A stretch of DNA of 64,000 bases from Chaetoderma sp. LZ-2023a. Taxonomy: Eukaryota > Mollusca > Caudofoveata > Chaetodermatida > Chaetodermatidae. The translations under genes were made by a program, and so were the position numbers. Position 1 is the first letter of the stretch, and every line of letters starts with the position of its first letter. The notes below the pieces were generated by a model. That model was not told the DNA's origin. It searched no databases and saw only the letters and a program-made list of their open reading frames with translations. The stretch is taken from NCBI GenBank assembly GCA_034401795.1, contig CM067369.1, positions 94,494,536 through 94,558,535 of the forward strand, in the 5' to 3' direction. Shown piece by piece: positions 54,793 through 64,000 of this stretch.

Positions 54793-55256
54793 AGATCAGA
54801 GACTAAAGAAAATGATGATACAATTCGTGGTGAGGAACCATGGAGGTGAAGTAAAAGATCCCAATGATGCGCAATACAAGATGCGCAATACAAGATGCGC
54901 AATACAAGATGCGCAATACAAGATGCGCAATACAAGATGTGTAATACATTGCCGCTATCTGTAAAAGTCGCGCAGCAAAGATGGTCGCTGTTTGGCCATG
55001 TGATAAGGATGTCAGCAGACACACCAGCTCAGAATTGGCCCTACTGGGACCTAGCAAATACAAAGACAGGAGAGGACATCATTGTATAAATATGGTAAAC
55101 GTAGGGCTCGGTACGCTCACATCAAGAATCTGAGCCTGACGAAGCTAAATATTCTGCCTAAGAACAATACACAGTGGTAAAAACAAAAGCGAAGTAGGAC
55201 TGATTGCAGCTGTTTGATGTTTCTACTACTACAGCCGCAGAACACAGTAATCATAC
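54793..55256 (+). pseudogene. RTE-like LINE 3' fragment, copy 1
   Basis: Homologous to 62,345-63,040: shared ACTAAAGAAAATGATGATAC, TGGTC.C.TGTTTGGCCATGT, ACACACCAGC.CAGA and CTACTACTACAGCCG. The translated part (QRWSLFGHVIRMS, then DTPAQ) is the C-terminus of an RTE-type endonuclease-RT protein. About 280 bp present in the other copy is missing here. Confidence 0.75.
54866..54945 (+). repeat. 14-bp minisatellite inside the LINE fragment
   Basis: ATGCGCAATACAAG repeated about five times. The sister copy has a single GATGCACTATACAAGG at this point (62,680), so the repeat arose by expansion. Confidence 0.9.
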
Positions 55257-55809
55257 ATAGCCATGTGTGCGCGTCTATAACACGCCTAATTCTATGATGC
55301 AGTACATGATGTTTGGTTTTAAATACGCCACACCCACCCTCACACCCACCCCACCCCCACCCATCCCCGAGCCCCCACCCCCACCTCCTTGCAGCTCCCC
55401 TCTTTAAGCGGGGCCCAAAACGCTTGCCTTGCTTGCCTAGTCCTAAGACCGGCTCTGCTGTGACGTGTTGTCGAGTCTGTTGCCAACCTATATGCCAAAG
55501 AAATTTATAATTAAATCAAAGACAATCTCGCACGCTGTAGTGGTTATCCTTCCTCTCTGGTAATGAGAAAGCGAGGGGTGCATGCTAGGATAACTCATTA
55601 CTATCCCTGATCCGTAAACTCAACGCGAGACGGCTACGAGGCTTTGCTCACAACTGAGCATTTCTTGTTATTTATGCCAAAGATATGAACTAATAGTAGT
55701 CCTCATAGGCTACACTTAGTGAAAGCAAACACCAAAAAGGTGTGGCTGGTTAGGGAATCAACACGCTTGTCTGCTAATTGTCCAGTCAACGTCATGTTCA
55801 CAATCTATA
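55257..55809. other. No gene seen; C-rich run at 55,328-55,390
   Basis: (CACCC)n-type low complexity, then unassigned sequence up to the Tc1-like element. Confidence 0.5.
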
Positions 55810-57466
55810 CACCTGTGCACAAGTTAAGCACCACCCTATTTTTACGCACATGAGAGGGTATATTCATGTGCTATGAAGAAAGCAATAGCATAAACATTTA
55901 TGTACCCATCCATCTTAGTGCAAGAGGTAATAATGCAACTAGAGGAATGCTGATTATTATGGTGGGGAAACACTGTATGTTTTTGTTTGAACTTGAAAAC
56001 GAGGCCTGAATATGGTTACGTTGACACAACTGACAACTATTGCCCTACAGTTGACACACGTGGCTAGATTGTCATTAATGGTGTCTGAAAACGAAGTTTA
56101 ACATCTGTGCACGAGTTTGAGACTGTCATTATTAATACCGGGTATATCCACCTTGTGCCTGGATGACGGCCTGGACACGACGTCTCATGCTCGTCACCAA
56201 CCGACTGATACGCCATTGTGGTATTCGTTGCCATTCAAGATGGAGTGCGTCTGTTAATTCCTGTAGGTTCTGCACAGGAGGATCCCTCCTTCCCACCATG
56301 TTTCCCAGAATGTCCCAGATATGCTCAATAGGGTTCATGTCAGGGCTCCTTGCTGGCCATGGTAGGGTTTCGATGGCATTCTGGCGGAGGTATTCATGCA
56401 CAGCTCTAGCACGATGTGGTCGGGCGTTGTCATCCATGAATATAGGGTGGGTTCCAGATGCATGATTTACAAAATGAGGGACCACAACTCTATCCAGTAT
56501 GGAATCTTGATATCTTTGTCCATTTAGTGTTCCAGGTACAGTCAACAGATCCAGCTTACAATCAAATGAGATGAACCCCCATATCATAACGGAACCTCCA
56601 CCAAATGGAACTTCTTCCATGATGTTACGTTGGTCGTACGCCGTGCGTCTGGACCTCCATACACGAGTTCGACCATCTGTGGCATGAAGCAGGAACCGAC
56701 TTTCATCGGACCAGTGTACCCGTCTCCAGGATCTCATGTTCCAGTGTCTTCTTTCGTTGCACCACCTCAGACGCTCCTCTTTGTGGTGTGCAGTGAGGAG
56801 AGGACGTCTGACAGGTCTCCTAGCTTTCATGCCAGCAGCATACAGTCTCCTTTTGACGGTAGACATTGACACTCTATTGCGCGTTTCCCATTGCTGGCTG
56901 AGCACTCTGCTGTTGGTGAATGGAGATCTCCTAACAAGGCGTACTAGGGCTCGATCATCACGGGCAGTAGTCTTCTTCGGTCTTCCAGATCTAGGCCTGT
57001 CCTTCACCTCGTTAGTTTGCCCATGTTTTGCAATCAAACGACTGATTACAGTATGGTTAATGTTCAGCTGTCTGCCAATCTCTCTGCATGACATACCAGT
57101 GGTATGCATGCCTATGATTTGCCATTTCACACGATCACTTAACCTTCGTCTTGCCATAGCGGTTCACAATCAAGAGCTAATTCTCTCTGTACAAATAAAC
57201 CACGGTCATGAACACAAAATTCCTAATCTTGTCGCCTAAATCTGTTTGTAATGTTCTACACCTCAAACTGGACTTTTACATAACTGAACACGTGTGCTGT
57301 TTCCCGCCACGCACAGACATCAAGCGGCGTGAAGTCATGCATGCATGTGCATTTCGTACTTGGAATTATGTCAGCTAACGCGGGGACAAAAAGTATGGCA
57401 GCCTAGTTGTACCATCATGTTTCTACGTTCTATTGTTTTTGCTGGTGCTTAACTTTTGCACAGGTG
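55810..57466 (-). mobile_element. Complete Tc1-like DNA transposon
   Basis: 1,657 bp between TA dinucleotides (55,808-55,809 and 57,467-57,468). The 23-bp terminal inverted repeats begin CACCTGTGCACAAGTTAAGC on the left. The right end is its inverse with one mismatch (CTTTTGC for CTTGTGC). It encodes one intact 341-aa transposase on the minus strand. Intact ORF, matching TIRs and TA duplication indicate a recent insertion. Confidence 0.95.
56132..57157 (-). CDS. Tc1/mariner transposase, intact 341 aa
   Basis: It catalyses cut-and-paste transposition into TA sites. Residues 1-60 hold a helix-turn-helix paired-like domain (MARRRLSDRVKWQIIGM, GMSCREIGRQLNINHTVISR) followed by the GRPK hook (SGRPKK), the usual DNA-binding arrangement. 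The catalytic domain has HWSDES (Asp about 151), IFMDDNARPHRA (Asp about 243) and SPDMNPIEHIWD (Glu about 278). There are 34 residues between the second Asp and Glu, i.e. DD34E as in Tc1. Length is standard and there are no stops or shifts. Met 57,157 is chosen because the N-terminal helix-turn-helix starts there. It is the one gene in the window that looks functional. Confidence 0.96.
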   Translation of the reverse strand: MARRRLSDRVKWQIIGMHTTGMSCREIGRQLNINHTVISRLIAKHGQTNEVKDRPRSGRPKKTTARDDRALVRLVRRSPFTNSRVLSQQWETRNRVSMSTVKRRLYAAGMKARRPVRRPLLTAHHKEERLRWCNERRHWNMRSWRRVHWSDESRFLLHATDGRTRVWRSRRTAYDQRNIMEEVPFGGGSVMIWGFISFDCKLDLLTVPGTLNGQRYQDSILDRVVVPHFVNHASGTHPIFMDDNARPHRARAVHEYLRQNAIETLPWPARSPDMNPIEHIWDILGNMVGRRDPPVQNLQELTDALHLEWQRIPQWRISRLVTSMRRRVQAVIQAQGGYTRY

Positions 57467-57759
57467 TATATGTTGACAAGTCTTCGACAAACTCAGCTTT
57501 ATAGGGATTCCGAAGGCGAGTAGAAATGGAACTGACGAAAGATGTTCCATTGCCGTTCACATTCCCTCTATCCACTAGATCCTGAATTATTGATTCTTAG
57601 AAAAAGTCATTCAAAGCTCAAAGGTCAACGGTCAGATTTAAAGGAGAGTTCGACAAGAGAGCGCATCTCCAGTGAAACCACTGGTAAAGCCACGCTATAT
57701 TGTTGAAACGTTGGCAATAGGGGGAAACTGCATACGATTCTCTCTGTTCGCCTCTCTCT
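57467..57759. other. No gene seen
   Basis: Unassigned flank of the Tc1-like element. Confidence 0.4.
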
Positions 57760-57762
57760 CGC

Positions 57763-57811
<49 letters not shown>

Positions 57812-57842
57812 CGGACGCACGCACGCACGCACGCACGCACTC
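57760..57842. repeat. (GCAC)n microsatellite
   Basis: About 20 GCAC units with a single GGAC interruption; ORFs over it are artefacts. Confidence 0.97.
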
Positions 57843-58387
57843 ACGCATACACACACAGCAATTCCATGGGAAGTGAAACCAGAAGGCTGAAATATATAAT
57901 ATGTTTCCTTGTCATCTGAAAGTGTGAATTCTCTATTTTCGACTTAATTTTATCTTTACCACATATGAACCTACATTAGTTTTTTCAATGGTACGTTCAT
58001 GTCATCTTAATATTTCCCTTTTGTGGGTATACTCTCTGAAAATAACACAATATGTTACAGTAATGCGGCAATGGAAAAGTAACACTAAAATGAGGCATGC
58101 GCTTCTATTTAGTTAACGTGCTCATAATCTAACAAATAGTCCACAAATAGTCAACATTTTATTTAAGATCGATAATTTTCTTTTATTTAGGAGAATTTTA
58201 AATATGTTAATTTGTGTAATTAGGGATTTCCACAATTCTACAGGTACTATACTCAATAGTTTGGACAGATAGTTTTTGATTCTCTTATATTTGAAAACGT
58301 TTTTAGATTTACATTGTATTTTATTTTGGCAAGCAGTCCTCTTGTATAAATATTTGAATAATGTTATTAAATCCCTTTACATATATA
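57843..58387. other. No gene seen
   Basis: AT-rich unassigned sequence. Confidence 0.4.
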
Positions 58388-58447
58388 CTACTAATGGGAA
58401 ATTTCAATTGTTTTCCAGTTTTAGCGATGGCCTGCCCGTCCCTAGTT
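58388..58447 (+). repeat. Left arm of a 60-bp inverted repeat using an H1 end
   Basis: AATGGGAAATTTCAATTGTT, TTCCAGTTTTAGCGATGGCC. It is inverted at 58,881-58,946. The match includes the H1 start box and extends about 20 bp beyond it. Confidence 0.7.
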
Positions 58448-58652
58448 ATATATAAGTAGGTAAAATCTTAACCTTATCCGTGCATCATTGCTTGATCAAT
58501 TGAATTTTTAAGCGCTTACTACAACTGTATCACTAATTATCAAATTTCATGACTAGTAATACATTTCCTAACCACAATCGCTGCTAGGCAACGTGACCAG
58601 TAAGTAGTTCGCTATTCACTTTATGGCCGGCGAATATATAACGGGTCAGGTC

Positions 58653-58918
58653 AATGGACCTTTCCAGTTTATTCATCCATCATATGACGTCATAATCAAA
58701 TAATAAACATTCTGTCGAATATTTAGAAATTAATTTAACGTGGCACTCTTGCCATAGACAACAGCACCTACTCAAATTAGTTTCAAAATGTTCAACAGTT
58801 TACCTGTATAGTTTCCTGGCAATTAATAGTCCGGACGTTCGTGGATCGATCAATACCAATACGGAAGAAGAGTGGGTGGAGCTTAACTAGGGATGGGCGG
58901 GCCATCGCTAAAACTGGA
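58653..58918 (-). mobile_element. H1 MITE, TIR type A, with interior deletion
   Basis: Reverse copy from AATGGACCTTTCCAGTTTAT. The middle between CATAATCAAA and TAATAAACATTCTGTC is deleted. Hairpin arms GTCGAATATTTAGAAATTAA and AGTTTCAAAATGTTCAACAG, apex CTTGCCATAGACAACAGC. It ends at GGCGGGCCATCGCTAAAACT. Confidence 0.8.
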
Positions 58919-59002
58919 CAACAACTGAAATTGCCCATTTCAATCAACCCAGTCAATAAATAGTCAAAAGACTATTTCTCATATTACATATCTATTTAAA
59001 AA

Positions 59003-59374
59003 CTACTCATCAATCATATGACGTCATAATGAGCTAGGCCACAGTCATGTAGGCTGATGCCATAATCAATTACCTCATGAACGGCATATCTTAGTCCGTC
59101 AAAAACGTTTAATAGTCCCACAAGTTGTACGAATTGTATGTCTTTACTATTTAATAAATATTCTGTTGACTATTTTGAAACTAGTTTGACTAAGCACTAT
59201 AGACAGCAACAGCACCTCATCAAATTAGTTTCAAAATATTCAACAGCATACCTGTATAGTTTCCTGGTAATGAGATTCAGTGAGCGCATCAATCGATCGA
59301 CCCAAACACGGGCGAAGCGTGGGTGGAGCTTAGCTATAGATGTGAGAGGAATAGATCAAACTGGGTTCCTCCAT
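59003..59374 (-). mobile_element. H1 MITE, TIR type B
   Basis: Reverse copy with CATATGACGTCATAATGAGC, TTTACTATTTAATAAATATT, hairpin apex CACTATAGACAGCAACAGC and the end CAAACTGGGTTCCTCCATT. The left terminus is eroded. Confidence 0.85.
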
Positions 59375-59389
59375 TGATTGCGTGCCAAA

Positions 59390-59707
59390 TAGAAGGATCC
59401 ATTTTTAGCTATGCCCCGCCCATTTTTAGATATGGTCCGCCCATTTATAGCTAAGCTGTGCCGACACGTACCGTGTGTAGGTATCGATTTGAAACCTCTA
59501 ATGTTGAATTCCCAGAATCTAAATTTTAAGTTAACTGTTTGTTAAATTGTAAATTCACCAAAGACATACAATTCTTACAATTTTGTGACAGACTTTTCGA
59601 TTTTTGGGACGGAGCTTATGATAATATCGTCGTTGTGATTGTCACGCCATCAATTATGTAAAGTATTTGATGATGACATCAGCTACCCGCGTGTCAGATA
59701 GGATCCA
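59390..59707 (+). mobile_element. H1-related MITE, TIR type C
   Basis: Begins GAAGGATCCATTTTTAGCTA TGCCCCGCCC with the box duplicated (GGTCCGCCCATTTATAGC) and ends GATAGGATCCAT. The hairpin is not recognisable. It abuts the next H1 copy. Confidence 0.65.
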
Positions 59708-60113
59708 TCGATGGTCCTTTCCAGTTTTAGCTATGCTCCGCCCATCTCTAGCTAAGCTCCACCCACGCCTCGGTCGTGTTCGGATCGATCGATCCCTGAA
59801 CTCACTGACTGTCAACTTCCAGAAAACTATACAGATAAGCTGTTAAATATTTTGAAACCAATTTTACCTGGCGCTGTTGCTGCCTATGGAAGCAACAGCG
59901 TTCAGTCAAATTAGTTTCAAAATATTCAACAGCATGTTTATTAAATATCAAAAACATACAAATCGTACAACGTGTCGGACTATTAAGCGTTTAAGGCGGG
60001 CTATATCGAGTCATTCATGACGTCCTGATTATGACGTCATCAGACACGTCACTTAGATGATTATGACGTCATGTAACGCCATATGATCGATGGATAGCCT
60101 GGAAAGGTGAATT
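59708..60113 (+). mobile_element. H1 MITE, TIR type A, best preserved hairpin
   Basis: Forward 406-bp copy. The hairpin (about 59,839-59,932) has arms CTGTTAAATATTTTGAAACC and TAGTTTCAAAATATTCAACA and apex GTTGCTGCCTATGGAAGCAAC. The right part contains three CGTCA-type palindromes and ends CCTGGAAAGGTGAATT. Confidence 0.9.
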
Positions 60114-61559
60114 AGCAAAAGACGCGCTATTGTTCCTAGTAAACCGGGTCCAAAGTACGAGCCGCGGAGATGGCTGATCTTGATCCCAATGTGTGCATAA
60201 AGTGACCATGTTCAGATTGAGAGAATCCTATTACAAAACTAGACCCAAGTTCACCTTATTTGCAGGCAATCATTTTATAATCATGTATGTTTATAATAGG
60301 GCGCATTTTGGAGACACAATATTAATACTGCTCGTCTTACCAAACCGCAACAACTTCCAGTCAAACTGTTTTCAAATGATCGAGGCGATTCCCTCTGAAT
60401 GTCGGATGAGCCGCGACTGTATCTATGGCAAAGTATTCTGAATAGCATAATTACATTTTTATCGCAATCGGAAACGTTGTTGTCACTTGTCAACGCTGGT
60501 GATGATAAACGACATCTAGGCGAGATATTAAATTTCTGTCGCAGATGAAAATGTACTGAATATATTTCTCATGTATGGAACCAGTGAAGCCGCACACTTC
60601 CACGGCATGCCTATAAGATCCGGCTTAAACCGCGGTCAAATGTCTCCGGAATCTGTCAGGAAATGAGAAATTTGTCAAAGATGACGCGGTAATATGACAG
60701 CTGCCACCAGACGCCGTTCTCCCATTGATATGCGACTATCACACTCATCACCTAGTCCGAGTTCAAAACGTGAATGTCCATTTCCTCATTCAAGGCTAGG
60801 GCCTATTCGACCAGTGTATGAATACGGGACATCTTATGGAAAACTGGATTTGATGTCAGGGATTCACGATTCAAGAATTCTGTATTACTCTCTTGATCAT
60901 ATATTGTGATACATGGGGTATAAACAGTATACTATGTATCTAGTGGCAAGCCAGTTTACAGGTTGTTTACATATCTCTATAGATTAACTGTTAATATTGG
61001 AACAAACAGTCTAGATTTACTACAGCAATATGATTGGTTCTTCACAGGCAAGCTATTTTCATATTAACAATTATGCCGATCACAATTTCACTTTGTTTTC
61101 AGGTATTCTCTTTGCGGGTTATGTTAATGGGCTGTGTTTGGGCGACAGTTTCATCTTTTACCGAACTACCTAATAATTGCATTTATTAGTCGGCAAACTT
61201 TAGATAGTAGCTTTTTGTTATTGCTAGAGAATAACTGGAAACAATAAAAATAATTAGGCCGCTTACGGTAGTATTTTGGGTAGCGTTTCTAATCGTAATA
61301 TATGAAAAGGTCGCACATAAAGGTGGAATGAAACTCATCTCGCATTTCGTTTCTGTCACAAATACTGCATTTCCTCTCTTCTCTTAGTATTCCTTCACAC
61401 ACACACACACACACACCCTTTGTATTTCTGAATAGGTACTGGTCCCAAACCTAGAGAACGATGTTCTATTTCTATCATTAATGCTAAGGAGGTATGTTTC
61501 AGTTTCGCAGTTAGTCTTGAAAGAATCGTACATATCTTACCCCTCCACGATTCTTGAAT
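60114..61559. other. No gene seen; (AC)n at 61,397-61,416
   Basis: Two short ORFs (60,193-60,441 and 60,694-60,909) have ordinary composition but no recognised homology. The second starts well and has several Ser/Pro/Arg; it could be part of an exon, but nothing supports that. Confidence 0.4.
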
Positions 61560-62040
61560 TGGTCCAAGTCATGTTTGTTGGTCTTTTATGTTTCTGGTAA
61601 TCGCAGCTTGAATAATACTGGTTCTATGAATCGTTTGTGTGTTCCAAAGGTATAAATGCCTGTATTATTGTTAATGGGTTTAATGCATGTAAGCCATTTG
61701 CATGGTTTTTGTTTTCATTAAAATACTTTAACATACAACTGCTAGTTTATTTTGCTTTCCTGTGATAAGCCTTAGATTCTAAATGTGCTTTTTCAAATAA
61801 ATTACATTTTTCGATTCCAATAATTTCACAGTCATAAAGGAGGATTGGTTCTATCATTTGGTGCTACAGTTTTATTTACTCAATTAATGTGCAGATCTAA
61901 TTGTTTAGCTCGTAGATGTAGAGCGAACGTTACTTTTCGTGCCTGCTCAAATAAGTTTTTCAGGATCAATCTATTTCGGAGGCAAATATAATTTTGGATG
62001 TAGCTTTTTCATTTGCCTGGAATTTCTTAACATGAACTGT
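61560..62040 (-). pseudogene. Degenerate LINE RT C-terminal fragment
   Basis: On the minus strand, KNLFEQARKVTFALHLRAKQ then NPPLYDCEIIGIEKCNLFEK AHLES. This matches the RT tail pattern (kAxxAxxxL ... PILLYGCEIWGxExxxxxExxHL) found in many invertebrate LINEs. A frameshift and stops are present. It is not the same family as the fragments at 54.8 and 62.4 kb. Confidence 0.55.
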
Positions 62041-62344
62041 TTTCAGCCTAGTTCGTATCTGCCTTAATGTGCAAAACAAACAGCTAATCAGCAATATGTA
62101 AATAACGTGCATTATGCCTTCTTGAACTCATCTTGTTAGAGTCTAGCGAAAACGTAAATATAACCACCACCATCATCATCATCATCATCACCATGGATTG
62201 GGTCAAATTCCATTTGATCAATTCCAGTTCCACCAGACAGGTTCAATTCCAATTCCATTTGATCAATTCCAATTCCATATCAATGTTTGCTTCAGAGATC
62301 AAGATTGTTATCTTTTAACACTTTAATGGCCTGTCTATAAAGCA

Positions 62345-63040
62345 TGAAACTAAAGAAAATGACGATCCACTTCGTGGTCGCGAACTATTGAGGAAAAGTA
62401 CAATCGTGGGCTCACTGCGTTGTGGTACTGCTGACATTGCTGCGCACTGCGTCATCGGGAACATGGTTTTCCAGTCCTGCTGGAACTATGGGTTCGTAGA
62501 TCAAAGATGCCATTGATAAAAAGACTACATTTATGCAATGCAACCTGCGTATCCTTGATGCTGTATAACTGTAACAGCTGGGCAACTCCAAAGGCAGCTC
62601 TAGACAAACTCGATGTCTGCCGCCGCAAACACCTGCGCACCATCACTGGACACCGATGGCTAGACAGCATAATTTCCAATGATGCACTATACAAGGTGTG
62701 TAATACGTCGCTGCTACCTGCAAAACTCTCCCAGCAAAAATGGTCCATGTTTGGCCATGTGCTAAGGATACAAGACGACACACCAGCGCAGAGAGTCTCG
62801 GAATTTGCCCTACTCGGGGCCAGCAAATAAAAAGCTAAGGGAGGACGCCATTGCATAAATCTGCTAAGCGTGCTACGAGGTGACCTCAATAAACCAGGAC
62901 TCGATACACTCAAGTCAAGAATGGACCTGACGAAGCTAAGGATTTCGGCCGAGAACAAAACTCAGCGGGCAGAAGCTAAGAAGGCTGATTGCAGTTGTAG
63001 GGTGTCTCTACTACTACAGCCGTAGCTTACAGTAATCATA
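62345..63040 (+). pseudogene. RTE-like LINE 3' fragment, copy 2
   Basis: The open part 62,507-62,830 (107 aa) reads LMLYNCNSWATPKAALDKLD, VCRRKHLRTITGHRW, ALYKVCNTSLLP, QKWSMFGHVLRIQDDTPAQ. This is the typical C-terminus of an RTE-type protein (LYGxxxW, RRxLRxIxGxxW, WxxxGHVLRM). The 5' start is truncated near 62,345, and the 3' end has CTACTACTACAGCCGTAGCT TACAGTAATCATATATGG. No RT catalytic box. Confidence 0.8.
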
Positions 63041-63800
63041 TATGGATATTCCTCAAGGCAACTGCATTAAAGGCTTGAAACTGTTAAAATAGAAATTGCT
63101 TTGCCAATAGATAATTATGTCTTTCAGTCAAAATATTTTTCATTATAGTCAATATTCAACAGATGATGTCTAGCTCATTTGACTTGATCATAGTCTAATG
63201 CCGAGTTTTTCTCATCAATTTGACTAAAGGTTAATTTAATTACTGCTGTCTAATTATTATTGATAGATTCTATTCTAGAAATGTTTGCATCAAAATTGTT
63301 AGAATAAAACTCATCATTTTGAGTTTCAAATATAAGCAAATGAATTTAAACAACCTGACAGAAAGTCGTTGGTGCCTTAGGCAACACTACCTTTCAATTA
63401 ATAATTTTCTGAATATGAAGCAGATCTTATATTTAGCTCATCTGGATACGAAGAAAATCTGATTTCAAACAATATATCTAGGAATTTAATATTTTGGGAA
63501 AAGATGTATATATCACTGTACAGAGTGAGTATTGAGTACATGTATGTAGGTCATATTTGAATAACAGCTCTGGTCAAGGTTTTAAAAGTGTTTAACAATT
63601 ATCGTGTGATGTATTTCTTGATTGACCCTTTTCATTCTATACAGATAGTTGTACTTTACTGAATGCTATTGGTAACATCATGATGAACACGCTGAACACA
63701 ATTTTGTTTCTTCTTTGGAAGCTTATATATTAGTGTAGTAGAATTAGGATCATATCTGGAAACATGTTTCATAGAAATCCCATTGGTGACATTCGTCGCA
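63041..63800. other. No gene seen; loose hairpin relatives
   Basis: TCAAAATATTTTTCATTATAG TCAATATTCAACAG (63,128) and TTGGTGCCTTAGGCAAC (63,370) recall the hairpin families but are too decayed to assign. Confidence 0.35.
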
Positions 63801-64000
63801 GAAACATATCGCAACAGCGTTCAGTCATATTAGTTTCAAAATGTTCAAGAGAATGGTTATTAAATGATAAAAACATACAATTCGTACAACGTGTCGGACT
63901 ATTAAGAGTTAAATACGGACTATATCGAGTCATTCATGCCATCATGAGTATGACGTCATCCTACACGTCACGTAGTTGATTAAGACGTCATATGATGGAT
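63801..64000 (+). mobile_element. H1 MITE, right half, cut by window end
   Basis: GCAACAGCGTTCAGTCATAT, TAGTTTCAAAATGTTCAAGA, TACAATTCGTACAACGTGTC, TGACGTCATCCTACACGTCA and the CATATGATGGAT approach to the right terminus. The first hairpin arm is missing. Confidence 0.85.

Noticed and set aside
56163-57239. Plus-strand ORFs of 79-167 aa
   Set aside because: Opposite-strand shadows of the intact Tc1-like transposase.
57618-57890. Cys-Val-Arg-Ala repeat ORFs
   Set aside because: Artefacts of the (GCAC)n tract.
60694-60909. 71-aa ORF with ordinary composition as a host exon
   Set aside because: No recognised homology and no convincing splice context; kept only as a note.

Overview
The window looks like intergenic DNA from a multicellular animal, most likely a marine invertebrate. 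There are no closely packed long ORFs, Shine-Dalgarno signals or operons. Almost everything recognisable is a eukaryotic transposable element or its remains, with much microsatellite DNA. The 2A-bearing APE-type LINEs, PHD-finger LINEs, a Ty3/Gypsy element with 1.6-kb LTRs, the recurring GTAGGCCTAC word and the tandem hairpin repeats around a GGCGGGGTAT motif are all patterns I associate with molluscs, echinoderms and their relatives. The species cannot be fixed from sequence alone. I found no convincing host gene, tRNA, rRNA or CRISPR array.

Layout. 0-1.3 kb: decayed coding copy (+) of an uncharacterised multi-copy protein family (called here the DTD/GCD family), followed by 165-bp tandem repeats. 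2.4-5.6 kb: hairpin MITEs and a tandem hairpin satellite. 8.3-9.0 kb: an L1/Tx1-like RT scrap (+) beside a second DTD/GCD fragment (-). 9.5-11.8 kb: MITEs. 12.4-15.4 kb plus 25.8-26.0 kb: one CR1-like LINE (-), cut in two inside its PHD finger by a young Ty3/Gypsy element (15,427-25,809; 4-bp TSD ATGT; LTRs about 1% diverged). 27.9-37.2 kb: an old Gypsy relic (gag and protease remains, ~760-bp LTRs). Its right LTR is split by a 4.35-kb DNA transposon (32,588-36,933) with ~480-bp terminal inverted repeats that carries a third DTD/GCD gene. 37.2-39.4 kb: a MITE split by a 5'-truncated LINE with a 9-bp TSD. 42.7-47.3 kb: nested insertions ending in a LINE with a 686-codon ORF2 that opens with a 2A-like peptide. 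47.3-55.3 kb: more MITEs and hairpin repeats. 55.8-57.5 kb: a structurally intact Tc1-like transposon. 58-64 kb: MITEs and RTE-like LINE scraps.

How the parts work together. The repeated theme is nesting: Gypsy in LINE, DNA transposon in LTR, LINE in MITE, LINE in foldback element. This gives a relative age order. The most abundant family (about 22 copies or pieces, working name H1) is a ~390-bp MITE with terminal inverted repeats, a near-perfect ~45-bp-arm internal hairpin and several TGACGTCA palindromes.

The most novel signals are the DTD/GCD gene carried by a long-TIR transposon, the 2A peptide with an in-frame TAG just before it, short templated patches copied between neighbouring elements, and a hairpin core shared by otherwise unlike repeat families. 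Autonomous potential is seen only for the Tc1-like element. The Gypsy pol is open, but its gag is frameshifted.
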